Position numbers and translations under genes: made by a program. Below, one piece after another: positions 7,628 through 16,728 of a stretch of DNA of 64,000 bases (position 1 is the first letter of the stretch; each line of letters starts with the position of its first letter). Source of the DNA: Pseudorhizobium pelagicum (GTDB taxonomy: Bacteria > Pseudomonadota > Alphaproteobacteria > Rhizobiales > Rhizobiaceae); NCBI GenBank assembly GCA_000722615.1, contig JOKI01000005.1, forward strand, positions 124,001-188,000, given 5' to 3'. The notes below the pieces were generated by a model. That model ran no database searches. It saw nothing but the letters and a program-made list of their open reading frames with translations, and was not told the DNA's origin.

Positions 7628-8881
7628 TCAGCCTTCTCGGGCTTTCGCCGCGGAAAGATCTTCCTCCCACCCGAAGACACTGCGGCCGCCAAACCGGGCC
7701 GAATCCCGGTATTCCCCGGCGATGATCTCCTTGAGATCGGGGCCTGTGGCATAGTGCGCAAGCCGCCGCGCCTGATCGTCAAGCCGCTTCAGCGCCTGCA
7801 ACTCCTCCTCGCGCCCCAATCGCCCCTTGCTGACAGCGGATTTCATGACCTTGATCGTCTCGTCATAGACCTTCAGGGGCACGGGGAAGGGATGGCGATC
7901 CTTGCCGCCATGAGCCAGCGAGAAGCGGGCGGGATCGGAGAAACGGCACGGCGCGCCATGCACCACCTCCGCCACCATCGCGAGCGCCTTGACCGTGCGG
8001 GCGCCGACACCGGGCGTCAGCAGCAACTGCGGAAAATCCTCCGGTCCTCGATCCGCCGCGGCAGACAGCGTGGCGTGCAGGCGCTTCATGTTGACATCAC
8101 CTTCCCGGACGTCGTGATGCCCCGGCATGATGAGATGCGGCAGCATAAGCTGCGCCGGCTCCGGCTGACGCCGTCCTTCCAGCGCGATTACCTCCGCAAC
8201 GACCTTGTCAGGGCCAAACGAAGCAAGGAGGTCGAGCTGCCCCTGCCGCGAGGCTTCGGCCCTGCGGTCGGCCAGGTTGACGATGTCTCCCTGCTCCTTG
8301 CCTTCGATGGCCGCATGCGGGGAATCCACGAAGCTCTCCAGCCCTTCCGACAGCCAGTGGTAGCGCCGCGCCTGGCGGCGGTCGCCGTTCATGCCCTGCT
8401 GCACCACCACCCATTTGCCGTCGTCGGTGACGATGAACCCATGCAGGTAGAGATCGAAGCCATCCTGCAGGGCCGCGCTGTCGACCTTGGCGACAAGCCG
8501 GCTCGCGGTCCCGAGGCGGATGCCATCGAGCCCCACCCGGTCACCGATCGCCAGAAGCTCGTCCGGCGTCTTGCGGGAATGCTGGCCGCGCCCGCCGCAG
8601 ACATGAATTCCGAGTTCACCGGACAGCGGCGTCAGGCCGCGCTTCAAGGCGCCGATGACGCTGGTGGTGATGCCGGAGGAGTGCCAGTCCATGCCCATCA
8701 CGGAGCCGAAGGACTGGAACCAGAAGGGATGCGCCAGCCGCCGCAGGAATTCGTCGCGCCCATAATGCTGGACGATGGCCTCCGTGATCAAGGCGCCGAG
8801 CCGCGTCATCCGCTGCCCGAGCCAGGCGGGGACGCGCCCGCCGTGAAGCGGAAGATCTGCGCTGCCTGCTCTTTGTGCCAT
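7628..8881 (-). CDS. DUF763 domain protein
   Basis: 417 residues matching the whole-length DUF763 family, which occurs in archaea and scattered bacteria and, to my knowledge, has no established function. The family N-terminus 'GSADLPLHGGRVPAWL' and the conserved 'SFGSVMGMDWHSSGITTS' and 'GIHVCGGRGQHSRKTPDEL' blocks are present, with conserved His and Cys residues that could form an active or metal site. It is a single gene convergent with the AruH-like aminotransferase, so the neighbourhood gives no firm clue. Confidence 0.85.
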   Translation of the reverse strand: MAQRAGSADLPLHGGRVPAWLGQRMTRLGALITEAIVQHYGRDEFLRRLAHPFWFQSFGSVMGMDWHSSGITTSVIGALKRGLTPLSGELGIHVCGGRGQHSRKTPDELLAIGDRVGLDGIRLGTASRLVAKVDSAALQDGFDLYLHGFIVTDDGKWVVVQQGMNGDRRQARRYHWLSEGLESFVDSPHAAIEGKEQGDIVNLADRRAEASRQGQLDLLASFGPDKVVAEVIALEGRRQPEPAQLMLPHLIMPGHHDVREGDVNMKRLHATLSAAADRGPEDFPQLLLTPGVGARTVKALAMVAEVVHGAPCRFSDPARFSLAHGGKDRHPFPVPLKVYDETIKVMKSAVSKGRLGREEELQALKRLDDQARRLAHYATGPDLKEIIAGEYRDSARFGGRSVFGWEEDLSAAKAREG

Positions 8882-8948
8882 GTCGCCCGCCGATGTTTCA
8901 GATCAGACTTATATAGCAGCCCACCCGCGACAAGACACGGTCCAGCCC

Positions 8949-10121
8949 TCAGCCGGCGGCGAAATTCTTCAGCCGCTCTTCCAGAAGCGCGATGGTCGGC
9001 ACGTCGGCATTGGCAAAGGCGAACCGCAGGTAGTGCTCCTGGCCCTCGCCGAAATACATGCCGGGAATGCAGACGATACCCGCCTGCTTCGCCAGCCGCT
9101 CGGCGACCGCTGCAGAATCGAGAGACGGGAACGGGTGGCGCACGAAGGCGAAATAGGCGCCGATCGCATCGATCCGCCAGTCGAGCACCTGCGCCAGCGC
9201 CGCCCTCAGCGCCGCGGCGCGCCGACCGATCTCCTGCCGGTTTTCCTCCCGCCAGTCGGCGAGCATGGGGAGCGCCCTGGCGACCGCCGCCTGCGCCGCC
9301 CGCGGCGCGCAGATCTGCAGATTGTCCATGATCTTGGCGATCTGCTCCACGGCCTTTGCACCCGCCGTGATGGCGCCGAGCCGATGGCCGGGAATGCAGA
9401 AGGATTTCGAGAAGCTGTAGAGACCGATCAGCCGGTCCTCCCAGCCGTCCTGCGCGAAGAGCTCATGCGGCGCACGACCGGCCTCCGGCAGGAAATCCCG
9501 GTAGGTCTCGTCGAGGATCAGCCAGATGTCCCGGCTCCGGCAGAGCTCGAAGACCGCGCGCAGCAGATCGGCCGGATAGATCGCGCCCGTCGGATTGTTC
9601 GGCGAGACCAGCGCCAGCGCCCGCACGTCCGGCGTGATGGCCGCCGCAAGCGCCTCGACCTGCGGCACGAAACCGTCTTCCGCCGCGCAGGAGACGGTGC
9701 GGATCTTCACACCCATCATCGCCAGCGTCGTCTCGTGGTTGAAGTAGAACGGATTGGTCATCAGCACAGTCTGGCCGGGTCCCGCCACCGCCATGGCGGC
9801 GCTGACGAAGGCCTCGTTGCATCCCGACGTCACGTGGATGTTGCCGCTGCCGATCTCGGCGCCGTAAACCTCGCTCACATGCTCCGCATAGGCCCGGCGA
9901 AGAACCGTCTCGCCTTCGATCGGTCCATAGCCGCAGTAGGCGGTCGAGCCACCCATTTCGCCGAGCAGCGTCAGCATGTCGGGATGGGGCGGATAACCCG
10001 GCACGGCCTGCGACAGATCGATCAGCGGGCCGCGAGACCCGTCATAGGCGCGTCCCCAGGCAAAGACGGAAGGCACGGGAGGCGGCGCAAGTTTTTCGAC
10101 GAGCGGATTGAAGGCAGGCAT
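8949..10121 (-). CDS. PLP-dependent class I/II aminotransferase
   Basis: About 390 residues, fold-type I. The catalytic lysine is K239 in 'YSFSKSFCIPGHRLGA'; N176 lies in 'SPNNPTGA' and D204 in 'LILDETYRD'. A 'YGPIEGETVLR' segment binds substrate and cofactor in related enzymes. Reading through upstream codons gives a longer frame, but homology starts at 'MPAFNPLVEKL', so ATG 10121 (or 10127) is used. It is divergent from the molybdopterin oxidoreductase gene. Substrate is not known; the sequence differs clearly from the AruH-like protein at 6371. Confidence 0.82.
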   Translation of the reverse strand: MPAFNPLVEKLAPPPVPSVFAWGRAYDGSRGPLIDLSQAVPGYPPHPDMLTLLGEMGGSTAYCGYGPIEGETVLRRAYAEHVSEVYGAEIGSGNIHVTSGCNEAFVSAAMAVAGPGQTVLMTNPFYFNHETTLAMMGVKIRTVSCAAEDGFVPQVEALAAAITPDVRALALVSPNNPTGAIYPADLLRAVFELCRSRDIWLILDETYRDFLPEAGRAPHELFAQDGWEDRLIGLYSFSKSFCIPGHRLGAITAGAKAVEQIAKIMDNLQICAPRAAQAAVARALPMLADWREENRQEIGRRAAALRAALAQVLDWRIDAIGAYFAFVRHPFPSLDSAAVAERLAKQAGIVCIPGMYFGEGQEHYLRFAFANADVPTIALLEERLKNFAAG

Positions 10122-10233
10122 GGGCATTCCAGGGATCGATGGCCGGATACGGCAGGGGAGCGATTGATTTGCCCACTCATTTACCAGATTATCGCAACTG
10201 GCAAGGGATGGGATTGGAACGGAAGGACAGGAC

Positions 10234-10902
10234 ATGGCCGACGAGCCCATGCAGACCGAAGACACGAAACTCACCCGCACCAAGCGCAAATGGGCGGAGG
10301 AAGGGCGTTTTCTCACCGGGCAAATCTCCCGCCCTGGGCCGGAGGACCGGTTGCCGCCCGGCCAGCATCTGGTGAAGAACTGGCCGGTGCTCGATCTCGG
10401 CCAGCAGCCGGAGGTGTCGACGGCGCAGTGGCGGCTCGACGTGCGCGGCCTCGTCAACAATCCCCTGACCCTCGACTGGAACGGCTTCCTCGCCCTGCCG
10501 CAGGCGGAGCTCCGCTCCGACATCCATTGCGTCACCACCTGGTCCCGCTACGACAACGACTGGACCGGCGTCTCGACGCGCGATTTCCTCGCTGCCGTCG
10601 ATCCCAAGCCCGAGGCCACAGCGGTGATGCTGACCAGCTACGACGGCTACACCACCAATCTCCTGCTCTCCGACTTCGCCGCCGAGGACGCCGTCATTGT
10701 GCACCGCTGGCAGGGAGAGCCGCTGACGGCCGAACACGGCGGGCCGGTGCGGCTGGTTGTGCCGCACCTCTATTTCTGGAAGAGCGCCAAGTGGCTGAAG
10801 CGAATCGACTTCCTGTCCGCCGACAGCGCCGGTTTCTGGGAGAAGAACGGCTATCACATGCGCGGCGACCCCTGGGCCGAGGAGCGCTACTCGGAGGATT
10901 GA
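10234..10902 (+). CDS. Sulfite-oxidase-like molybdopterin oxidoreductase
   Basis: 222 residues forming a stand-alone molybdopterin-binding domain of the sulfite oxidase family, of the short cytoplasmic type without heme or dimerisation domain and without signal peptide. C99 in 'DIHCVTTWSRYDN' is the expected molybdenum-ligating cysteine, and 'VPHLYFWKSAKWLKRIDFL' is a typical C-terminal stretch. It stands alone between divergent and convergent genes. The natural substrate of this subgroup is not established. The modBC genes 1 kb away may reflect shared need for molybdenum. Confidence 0.85.
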   Translation: MADEPMQTEDTKLTRTKRKWAEEGRFLTGQISRPGPEDRLPPGQHLVKNWPVLDLGQQPEVSTAQWRLDVRGLVNNPLTLDWNGFLALPQAELRSDIHCVTTWSRYDNDWTGVSTRDFLAAVDPKPEATAVMLTSYDGYTTNLLLSDFAAEDAVIVHRWQGEPLTAEHGGPVRLVVPHLYFWKSAKWLKRIDFLSADSAGFWEKNGYHMRGDPWAEERYSED

Positions 10903-10924
10903 AGCGCCACCTGCATCCCGAGAC

Positions 10925-11809
10925 TCAGGCGTTTTCGCGCAGGAAGTTGATCAGGCCGGAGAAATCCTCGCCGCCGTGGCCGCCGTCGCTGAACTTCTCG
11001 TAGAGTTTGGCGGCATGGGCGCCCATCTCCGTCGTCGCGCCCGCCGCAACGGCCGCCTCCTGCGAAAGCTTCAGGTCCTTCAGCATCAACGCAGCGGCAA
11101 ATCCCGGCTTGTAGCCGTTGTTGGCGGGAGACGTTGGCACGGGCCCCGGCACCGGACAGTAGGTGGTCAGCGACCAGCACTGCCCGGACGAGGTGGAAGC
11201 GACATCAAACAGCGCCTGATGCGAGAGCCCAAGCTTTTCGCCGAGCACGAAGGCCTCGCAGACGCCGGCCATGGTAATGCCGAGGATCATGTTGTTGCAG
11301 ATCTTGGCGGCCTGGCCGGCTCCGGCATCACCGCAGTGGACGATGCGCTTGCCCATGGCCTGCAGGATCGCCTCCCCGCGCGCGAAGGCATCCTTGTCAC
11401 CGCCCACCATGAAGGTCAGTGTTGCGCCCGCGGCTCCGACCGTCCCGCCCGAGACCGGCGCATCGAGCGACAGGCAGCCTGCCTCCTTCGCGAGGACATG
11501 AGCCTGCCGTGCGCTGTCGACGTCGATCGTTGAGCAGTCGATCAGCAGCGTCCCGGGCTTCACCGCGGCGGTCAGTTCCTGCCAGACCGCCAGCACATGC
11601 CGCCCGGCCGGCAGCATGGTGACGACCGCATCCGCCTCCGCGACGGCCTCCGCCGCGCTGGAAGCGACGGCAATGCCGGTGGCCGCAGCGGCCTCGCGGG
11701 ATTCCGGGGAGAGGTCAAATCCTCTGACGCCGTAGCCAGACTTCACGAGATTGGCAGCCATCGGGCCGCCCATGTTGCCGAGACCGATGAATGCGATGCT
11801 GATTGCCAT
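10925..11809 (-). CDS. 3-hydroxyisobutyrate dehydrogenase-family NAD(P)-dependent oxidoreductase
   Basis: 294 residues from ATG 11809, which has a strong GGAGGAAC site. A Rossmann fold opens the protein (IAFIGLGNMGGPMAANLVKS), followed by the substrate-binding 'DAPVSGGTVGA' motif and the catalytic lysine in 'GAGQAAKICNNM'. Length and motifs match 3-hydroxyisobutyrate dehydrogenase of valine breakdown (MmsB), and the 'STSSGQCWSL' stretch favours that activity over tartronate semialdehyde reductase. No other valine-pathway gene is adjacent, so the exact substrate is inferred. Confidence 0.83.
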   Translation of the reverse strand: MAISIAFIGLGNMGGPMAANLVKSGYGVRGFDLSPESREAAAATGIAVASSAAEAVAEADAVVTMLPAGRHVLAVWQELTAAVKPGTLLIDCSTIDVDSARQAHVLAKEAGCLSLDAPVSGGTVGAAGATLTFMVGGDKDAFARGEAILQAMGKRIVHCGDAGAGQAAKICNNMILGITMAGVCEAFVLGEKLGLSHQALFDVASTSSGQCWSLTTYCPVPGPVPTSPANNGYKPGFAAALMLKDLKLSQEAAVAAGATTEMGAHAAKLYEKFSDGGHGGEDFSGLINFLRENA

Positions 11810-11973
11810 GTTGTTCCTCCCGACAACGGACGGAGGCATGGCGTCTGCTCCATCCGGACTGATCACTCTTGACGCAGCCGGTAGAGCTTTGGCTCCTCCC
11901 ATCCCTCATCGACCACGCTTCCAGATGTCGCACAGGCCGATGCGGTACGCCAGCCTGTTAAGGCTCTCGAGGG

Positions 11974-13044
11974 CTATCGTTGCAGCGCCACGGACTTGAT
12001 GACGGCGAAGGCGGCCTGGCCGACCTGAAGCTCCAGCCTCGTCGCGGAAAACGAGGTGATGCGGGAGGCGATGATGTTGCCGCCGCACGCCAAGCTCACG
12101 AGGACGGCGCCGTCACCATCCGTCTCGATGGCATGGATGGTTCCGGGCAGGATGTTGAGGGCGCTGAGGCCCACCGGCTCGGTCGTTGCGATGATGACGT
12201 CGCGTTCGGGAATATGCAGGCGCACGGCAGCGCCTTGAGCCAATCCGGCATCCGGCACAAGCAGGCACAGGTCCCTCAGCCGCACGGTCGCAAGCCCGTT
12301 GACCGCGTCGACGCTTTCCACGCGACCGGAGAGGACGCTTCCCGCCTCGCGCCGGTCGAGAGCCGAAGCGCGGCGGCCGGCAAGCACCTGACCGGGATCG
12401 CCGACCGCAGCCACCTGCCCCTCCTGCATCAGCACCACCTGGTCGGCGAGACGCGCGACCTCGGCAACCGAATGGCTGACGTAGACGATCGGGATGCCCG
12501 CCTCATCCCGCAGCCGCTCCAGATAGGGCAGGATCTCCGCCTTGCGCTCCTCGTCGAGTGCGGCCAGCGGCTCGTCCATCAGCAGCAGACGCGGCGCGCT
12601 CAGAAGAGCCCGACCGATTGCCACCCTTTGCTGCTCTCCTCCCGACAGCGCGTCCGGCTGGCGGTCGAGGAGCGGCGCGATTCCGAGCATCTCCACGACC
12701 CGGTCGAATTCGTCCCGTCGCGACCGGTGGCGCGAAAACCATTGGCCATAGGCGAGATTGCTCCGGACGCTGAGATGCGGAAAGAGCCGCGCCTCCTGGA
12801 AGACATAGCCGAACCGGCGACGATATGGACGGACGAAGATGTTTTGCCCGGTGTCCAGAAGCACATCGCCATCCAGCACAACCCGCCCCTCGTCCGGTCG
12901 GGACAGACCAGCGATCACGCGCATCAGCGAGGTCTTTCCGGATCCGGATCGACCGAACACGGCCGTCACCCCGTGCTCCGCGGTAAAGCTGGCGTCCAGA
13001 CGGAAGCCGCCAAGGTGCTGTCGTGCTTCGACGGTCAGTGTCAT
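11974..13044 (-). CDS. modC: Molybdate ABC transporter ATP-binding protein ModC
   Basis: 356 residues. The ATPase domain has Walker A 'GRSGSGKTS', signature '[15 protein letters not shown]' and Walker B '[12 protein letters not shown]'; a C-terminal TOBE/Mop-like molybdate-binding domain (about residues 290-350) identifies ModC rather than other importers. It overlaps modB by four bases (13041-13044). It would energise import of molybdate through ModB, but a periplasmic ModA is not encoded nearby. Confidence 0.9.
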   Translation of the reverse strand: MTLTVEARQHLGGFRLDASFTAEHGVTAVFGRSGSGKTSLMRVIAGLSRPDEGRVVLDGDVLLDTGQNIFVRPYRRRFGYVFQEARLFPHLSVRSNLAYGQWFSRHRSRRDEFDRVVEMLGIAPLLDRQPDALSGGEQQRVAIGRALLSAPRLLLMDEPLAALDEERKAEILPYLERLRDEAGIPIVYVSHSVAEVARLADQVVLMQEGQVAAVGDPGQVLAGRRASALDRREAGSVLSGRVESVDAVNGLATVRLRDLCLLVPDAGLAQGAAVRLHIPERDVIIATTEPVGLSALNILPGTIHAIETDGDGAVLVSLACGGNIIASRITSFSATRLELQVGQAAFAVIKSVALQR

Positions 13045-13748
13045 GGCTGCCGCCCCCGGCGCCCGATCATCTGGGCAAGCGCCTCCGACGCGAGAAGCGC
13101 GCCGAAGGAGATCGCAATCGCGACGAGCGTCAGGCGCATCGCCCCCGCGTCACCCCCGGGGACCTGGGTAAAGGTGTAGATGGCCGCCGAAAGGGTCTGC
13201 GTTTCGCCGGGGATGTTCGACACGAAGGTGATCGTTGCCCCGAACTCGCCCATCGCCTTGGCAAAGGAGAGGATCATGCCGGCGATGATGCCCGGCAGTG
13301 CAAGCGGCAGCGTCACGGAAACGAAGACCCACCCGGGGCTCGCCCCGAGCGTCCCGGCCGCCTCCTCCAGCTTCCGGTCGATGGCTTCAATCGACAGGCG
13401 GATCGACCGGACCATGAGAGGAAAGCCCATGATGGCGCAGGCGAGTGCCGCTCCGGTCCAGCGGAACGAGAAGCTGATGCCGAACCACTCATAGAGGAAT
13501 GCACCGATCGGACCGCGCCGGCCGAAGCTGACGAGCAGCAGGAAGCCGGTCACCACCGGCGGCAGGATCAGCGGCAGATGCACCAGTCCGTTGAGGAGCG
13601 ATTTGCCCCAGAACCGGCCGCGGGCGAGCACATAGGCGATGAAAATGCCGAACGGGAGACTGCAGATCATGGCGGCGCTTGCCACCTTCAGGCTGAGCCT
13701 GACCGCAGTCCATTCCTCCTCGCTCAGCGCCAGCCAGTCCAATGCCAT
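13041..13748 (-). CDS. modB: Molybdate ABC transporter permease ModB
   Basis: About 235 residues with five to six membrane segments and the ABC-permease EAA loop '[20 protein letters not shown]'; the '[20 protein letters not shown]' and '[17 protein letters not shown]' stretches are typical of ModB. Homology begins at ATG 13748 ([13 protein letters not shown]); the frame stays open upstream to 13901 but that 50-codon extension shows no recognisable domain. In most rhizobia modA precedes modB in the same operon; here the upstream gene is an oppositely oriented ferritin-like gene, so the binding protein is missing from this locus. Confidence 0.88.
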   Translation of the reverse strand: MALDWLALSEEEWTAVRLSLKVASAAMICSLPFGIFIAYVLARGRFWGKSLLNGLVHLPLILPPVVTGFLLLVSFGRRGPIGAFLYEWFGISFSFRWTGAALACAIMGFPLMVRSIRLSIEAIDRKLEEAAGTLGASPGWVFVSVTLPLALPGIIAGMILSFAKAMGEFGATITFVSNIPGETQTLSAAIYTFTQVPGGDAGAMRLTLVAIAISFGALLASEALAQMIGRRGRQP

Positions 13749-13860
13749 CCCCTGAGGCGCGATCGCTGCGGCCCGGTGCCGCGATCCCTCCGCCGTGGTC
13801 TCTGGATAGTACGAAGGCGTACAAAAAGCCATCCGACCCGCCGTTCCCGGTCCGAGTTCT

Positions 13861-13885
13861 GGAACATTTACAACGCCCTGCGGTT
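13861..13885 (+). promoter_or_regulatory. EcfG-type general-stress promoter (GGAAC-N17-GTT)
   Basis: GGAAC at 13861-13865 and GTT at 13883-13885 are separated by 17 bases, matching the alphaproteobacterial EcfG (RpoE-like general stress sigma) consensus. It lies 36 bases upstream of the ferritin-like gene. Confidence 0.6.
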
Positions 13886-13921
13886 TGAGCCGCGATCTCA
13901 ACCCTTGGATGGAGAACCACT

Positions 13922-14437
13922 ATGGCTGATACCAGCGCTATCCGCGAAATCTTCGTGACGGGCCTCAAGAATGCCCATGCGATGGAAAACCAGGCCCTGT
14001 CGATCATGAAGCCGCAGGTTTCGCGGATCGAAAACTATCCCGAAGTCGCTGCCCGCCTCGAACAGCATGTGCGTGAAACGGAAGGCCAGATGAGCCGCAT
14101 CGACGACCTGCTTCAGCAGCTGGATGAAAGCCATTCGTCCATCAAGGACATGGCGCTATCGTTCACCGGCGGCATGGCGGCCATGGGCCACACGGTCGCC
14201 GGCGACGAGATCCTCAAGGACTCCTTTGCCAACTACGCCTTCGAGCATTTCGAGATCGCCTCCTACAAGTCGCTCCTGACGCTGGCCGAACTGGGAGGTT
14301 TCTCCTTCGCCACAACGGCCCTCCAAACGAACCTGAAGGAAGAGGAGCAGATGGCTCAGTGGATCGATGAGAACCTTCGAACCGTCACCCTCCGCTTTGC
14401 ATCCCTTCGCGAAGCCGGTGAAACGGCAAAGATCTGA
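13922..14437 (+). CDS. Ferritin-like DUF892 (YciE/YciF family) stress protein
   Basis: 171 residues, entirely alpha-helical in composition, matching the DUF892/YciE-YciF family of ferritin-like proteins. Repeated acidic and histidine residues (for example 'KNAHAMENQALS', 'ARLEQHVRETEGQ' and 'YAFEHFEIASYKSL') are placed like di-iron ligands in a four-helix bundle. The start at 13922 has a GGATGGAGAA site. An EcfG-type promoter precedes it, consistent with members of this family being general-stress genes in rhizobia. The molecular role is not established. Confidence 0.85.
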   Translation: MADTSAIREIFVTGLKNAHAMENQALSIMKPQVSRIENYPEVAARLEQHVRETEGQMSRIDDLLQQLDESHSSIKDMALSFTGGMAAMGHTVAGDEILKDSFANYAFEHFEIASYKSLLTLAELGGFSFATTALQTNLKEEEQMAQWIDENLRTVTLRFASLREAGETAKI

Positions 14438-14467
14438 CCAAGGCGCTTCACAGTCGATGACAGAGAG

Positions 14468-14491
14468 GGCGGCGTCCGCACGGATGTCGCC
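14468..14491 (+). terminator. Hairpin terminator after the DUF892 gene
   Basis: A 10-bp stem at 14468-14477 / 14482-14491 (two G-U pairs, loop GCAC) is followed by TTTCTGTCTGTT, about 30 bases after the DUF892 stop. It also lies just past the end of the convergent LysR gene. Confidence 0.5.
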
Positions 14492-14502
14492 TTTCTGTCT
14501 GT

Positions 14503-15447
14503 TCACTTCGCCTGGCGGCCGCGCAGAACCGTCCGGGCGAGACTGGTCGGCTCCGGCAACCGATCGGCCTCCAGCGAGGCAAAGAGCCAGTCGATGAAGA
14601 CGCGCACGATCGGGGCGGATCGCATCTCATGCCGGCAGGCGACGTAGAAGGCGTCATTGGCCGGGACGCCGAGATCAAAGGGCACAAGCAGCTCCCCCTC
14701 GGCGATCAGCTTGGCAGCGGTGATCGTATCTCCCAGTGCGACGCCCTGGCCATGCAGCGCAGCCTCGGTCGAAAACCGGGCATCCCCCATGAAATGCTGT
14801 CTGCGGCGGGGGAAGTCGGCCCCCTCGGCCGCCGCGAGCCAGGTGTTCCACTCCCGCCCGTCACGGTCCCCATGCAACAGGACGTGGTCCTCCAGATCGC
14901 GCATCGAGCGCAGCGGGCGGCTGTTGAGCAAGGTCGGGCTTGCGACGGGAAAGAGCTGCAGGTTGCTCCAGAGCCGTGTCCAGGCGTCCGGCCAGTTTCC
15001 GTCGCCGTAGAGAATGCAGACGTCCACATCCTGGGAATGCAGCTGGGCTGGATCGTTGGAGGCGGCAAGGTTCAGCGTGACGTCGGGATATTGCTCCGTG
15101 AAGGACGCAAGCCGTGGAACGATCCAGAACGACAGGAGCGCGGGCACACAGGTGATGGTGAGATTGCCGGTCGTCGCCGGCCGCCGCATCTGCGCCGTCG
15201 CGGCAGCGATACCACTGAACGCCTGCGTGACGGCCGGCAGCAGCAGGGCTCCCGCCGCCGTCAGCTTCAGGCGCCGTCCGCCGCGCTCGAAAAGCACGAT
15301 ATCCAGCGATTCCTCCAGCGCGCGGATCTGGTGGCTGACGGCTCCATGCGTCACCCGCAGTTCCCGTGCCGCCGCGGAGACGGAAGCATGACGCGCCGCC
15401 GCCTCGAAGGCGCGGAGCGGATTGAGCGGCGGCAGACGAGTTGTCAC
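14503..15447 (-). CDS. LysR-family regulator, GcvA-like
   Basis: 314 residues. The N-terminal winged helix-turn-helix (PLNPLRAFEAAARHASVSAA, then 'LRVTHGAVSHQIRALEE') is of the GcvA subgroup, and the rest is a periplasmic-binding-like effector domain. The start is GTG 15447. It is divergent from the ureohydrolase/ABC/nitrilase operon starting at 15598, so it is its probable regulator. A dyad at 15462-15476 just upstream of its own start is a likely binding site. Confidence 0.86.
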   Translation of the reverse strand: MTTRLPPLNPLRAFEAAARHASVSAAARELRVTHGAVSHQIRALEESLDIVLFERGGRRLKLTAAGALLLPAVTQAFSGIAAATAQMRRPATTGNLTITCVPALLSFWIVPRLASFTEQYPDVTLNLAASNDPAQLHSQDVDVCILYGDGNWPDAWTRLWSNLQLFPVASPTLLNSRPLRSMRDLEDHVLLHGDRDGREWNTWLAAAEGADFPRRRQHFMGDARFSTEAALHGQGVALGDTITAAKLIAEGELLVPFDLGVPANDAFYVACRHEMRSAPIVRVFIDWLFASLEADRLPEPTSLARTVLRGRQAK

Positions 15448-15461
15448 GGAGCGTCTCGCAT

Positions 15462-15476
15462 GTGAATTTTTCTCAC
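15462..15476. promoter_or_regulatory. LysR-type T-N11-A dyad
   Basis: GTGAATTTTTCTCAC is a 15-base sequence with complementary GTGA/TCAC ends and contains the T-N11-A pattern of LysR boxes. It lies in the region shared by the LysR gene and the ureohydrolase operon. A TTGCAT-N18-GATAAT pair at 15500-15529 is a possible promoter for the operon. Confidence 0.4.
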
Positions 15477-15597
15477 GGCGACTGCTAGAACATTGTCAAT
15501 TGCATTTCCAGCCTGACTTTGTCGATAATGCACAAAACGAAGGCGGCACAGTCTCGGGAAACAAATTTAGGCACTGGCGAGGAAACGGTCGGACATC

Positions 15598-16656
15598 ATG
15601 GCAGTGGACGAAGAAAAGCTCCGCGAACTCCGCGAGAAATACGGATCGGGCCACGGTGGCGATCTCTACGATCCGGAGTTCCGGAAGGTGGCCGACAAGA
15701 TCTTCTCGGCGAGCGGCACGCGATTGGCGCCCTATGCCGGCGTCCCCACCTTCGTCTCGGCACCTCATATGCCGGTCGATGCGGAAGATCCGGACTTCGG
15801 CAACCTGCAGGTGGCGATCACCGGCGTGCCGATGGACCTCGGCGTCACCAACCGGCCGGGATCCCGCTTCGGGCCACGGGCCCTGCGGACGGTCGAGCGG
15901 ATCGGCCCCTACAACCATGTGCTCAAGACCGCACCGGTCTTCGACATCCGCGTCGCCGATATCGGTGATGTGCCGCTGCGCAGCCGCTACAATCTCGAGA
16001 TGTGCCACGAGGACATCGAAAAGCGCTTCAACCAGATCGTGGACGCCGGTGTCCTGCCGCTCGCCGTCGGCGGCGACCATTCCATCAGCCAGTCGATCCT
16101 GAAGGCCGTCGGCAAAAAGGCGCCGGTCGGCATGATCCATATCGACGCCCATTGCGACACGAGCGGCCCCTTCGACCACAGCAAGTTCCATCATGCCGGG
16201 CCTTTCCGCAACGCCGTACTGGATGGTGTCCTCGATCCGACCCGCACGATCCAGATCGGCATCCGCGGCGCGGCGGAATACATCTGGGAGTTCTCCTACG
16301 CCTCCGGCATGACGGTCATCCACGCGGAGGAAGTGTCCGGAATGGGCATGCCCGCCATCATCGAGAAGGCGAAGTCCATCATCGGGGACGGACCCACCTA
16401 TCTCTCCTTCGACATCGACAGCCTCGATCCGAGCTTTGCCCCCGGCACCGGCACGCCGGAAATCGGCGGCCTGACGACGCGCGAGGTGCTGGAACTGATC
16501 CGCGGTCTCAAGGGCATCAACCTCGTCGGCGGCGACGTGGTGGAAGTGGCTCCGCAGTACGACACGACGACCAATACGGCCCAGGCGGGCGCACAAATGC
16601 TCTTTGAAATCCTCAGCCTGATGGTCTTCAGCACTTCCTTGAAGGGCAACGACTGA
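15598..16656 (+). CDS. Ureohydrolase (agmatinase / guanidinobutyrase family)
   Basis: 352 residues with all six binuclear-metal ligands of arginase-fold ureohydrolases: H161 (VGGDHS), D183, H185 and D187 (DAHCDT), D272 and D274 (FDIDSLDP). These enzymes release urea from a guanidino group. It is longer than typical agmatinase (about 300 residues), with an extended N-terminus like guanidinobutyrase, guanidinopropionase and related enzymes. It leads an operon with a polyamine-type ABC importer and a nitrilase-family hydrolase, so a guanidino compound taken up from outside is the likely substrate. Agmatine, 4-guanidinobutyrate or guanidine cannot be told apart by reading alone. Confidence 0.85.
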   Translation: MAVDEEKLRELREKYGSGHGGDLYDPEFRKVADKIFSASGTRLAPYAGVPTFVSAPHMPVDAEDPDFGNLQVAITGVPMDLGVTNRPGSRFGPRALRTVERIGPYNHVLKTAPVFDIRVADIGDVPLRSRYNLEMCHEDIEKRFNQIVDAGVLPLAVGGDHSISQSILKAVGKKAPVGMIHIDAHCDTSGPFDHSKFHHAGPFRNAVLDGVLDPTRTIQIGIRGAAEYIWEFSYASGMTVIHAEEVSGMGMPAIIEKAKSIIGDGPTYLSFDIDSLDPSFAPGTGTPEIGGLTTREVLELIRGLKGINLVGGDVVEVAPQYDTTTNTAQAGAQMLFEILSLMVFSTSLKGND

Positions 16657-16728
16657 CGTAAGATAGCGACAAGAGTGGGAACTCGCTGCGCAGGCAAGAG
16701 AACCTGCCGGCAAACAAAGGAGAACAAT

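Noticed and set aside
8880..11003. Very long plus-strand open frame of about 700 codons
   Set aside because: It runs antisense to the second aminotransferase and crosses into the molybdopterin gene in a different frame; composition is Arg/Pro/Ala-rich as expected for a shadow frame in GC-rich DNA.
13749..13901. Remnant of modA upstream of modB
   Set aside because: The 50-codon open stretch has no binding-protein sequence features, so calling it a pseudogene is not supported.
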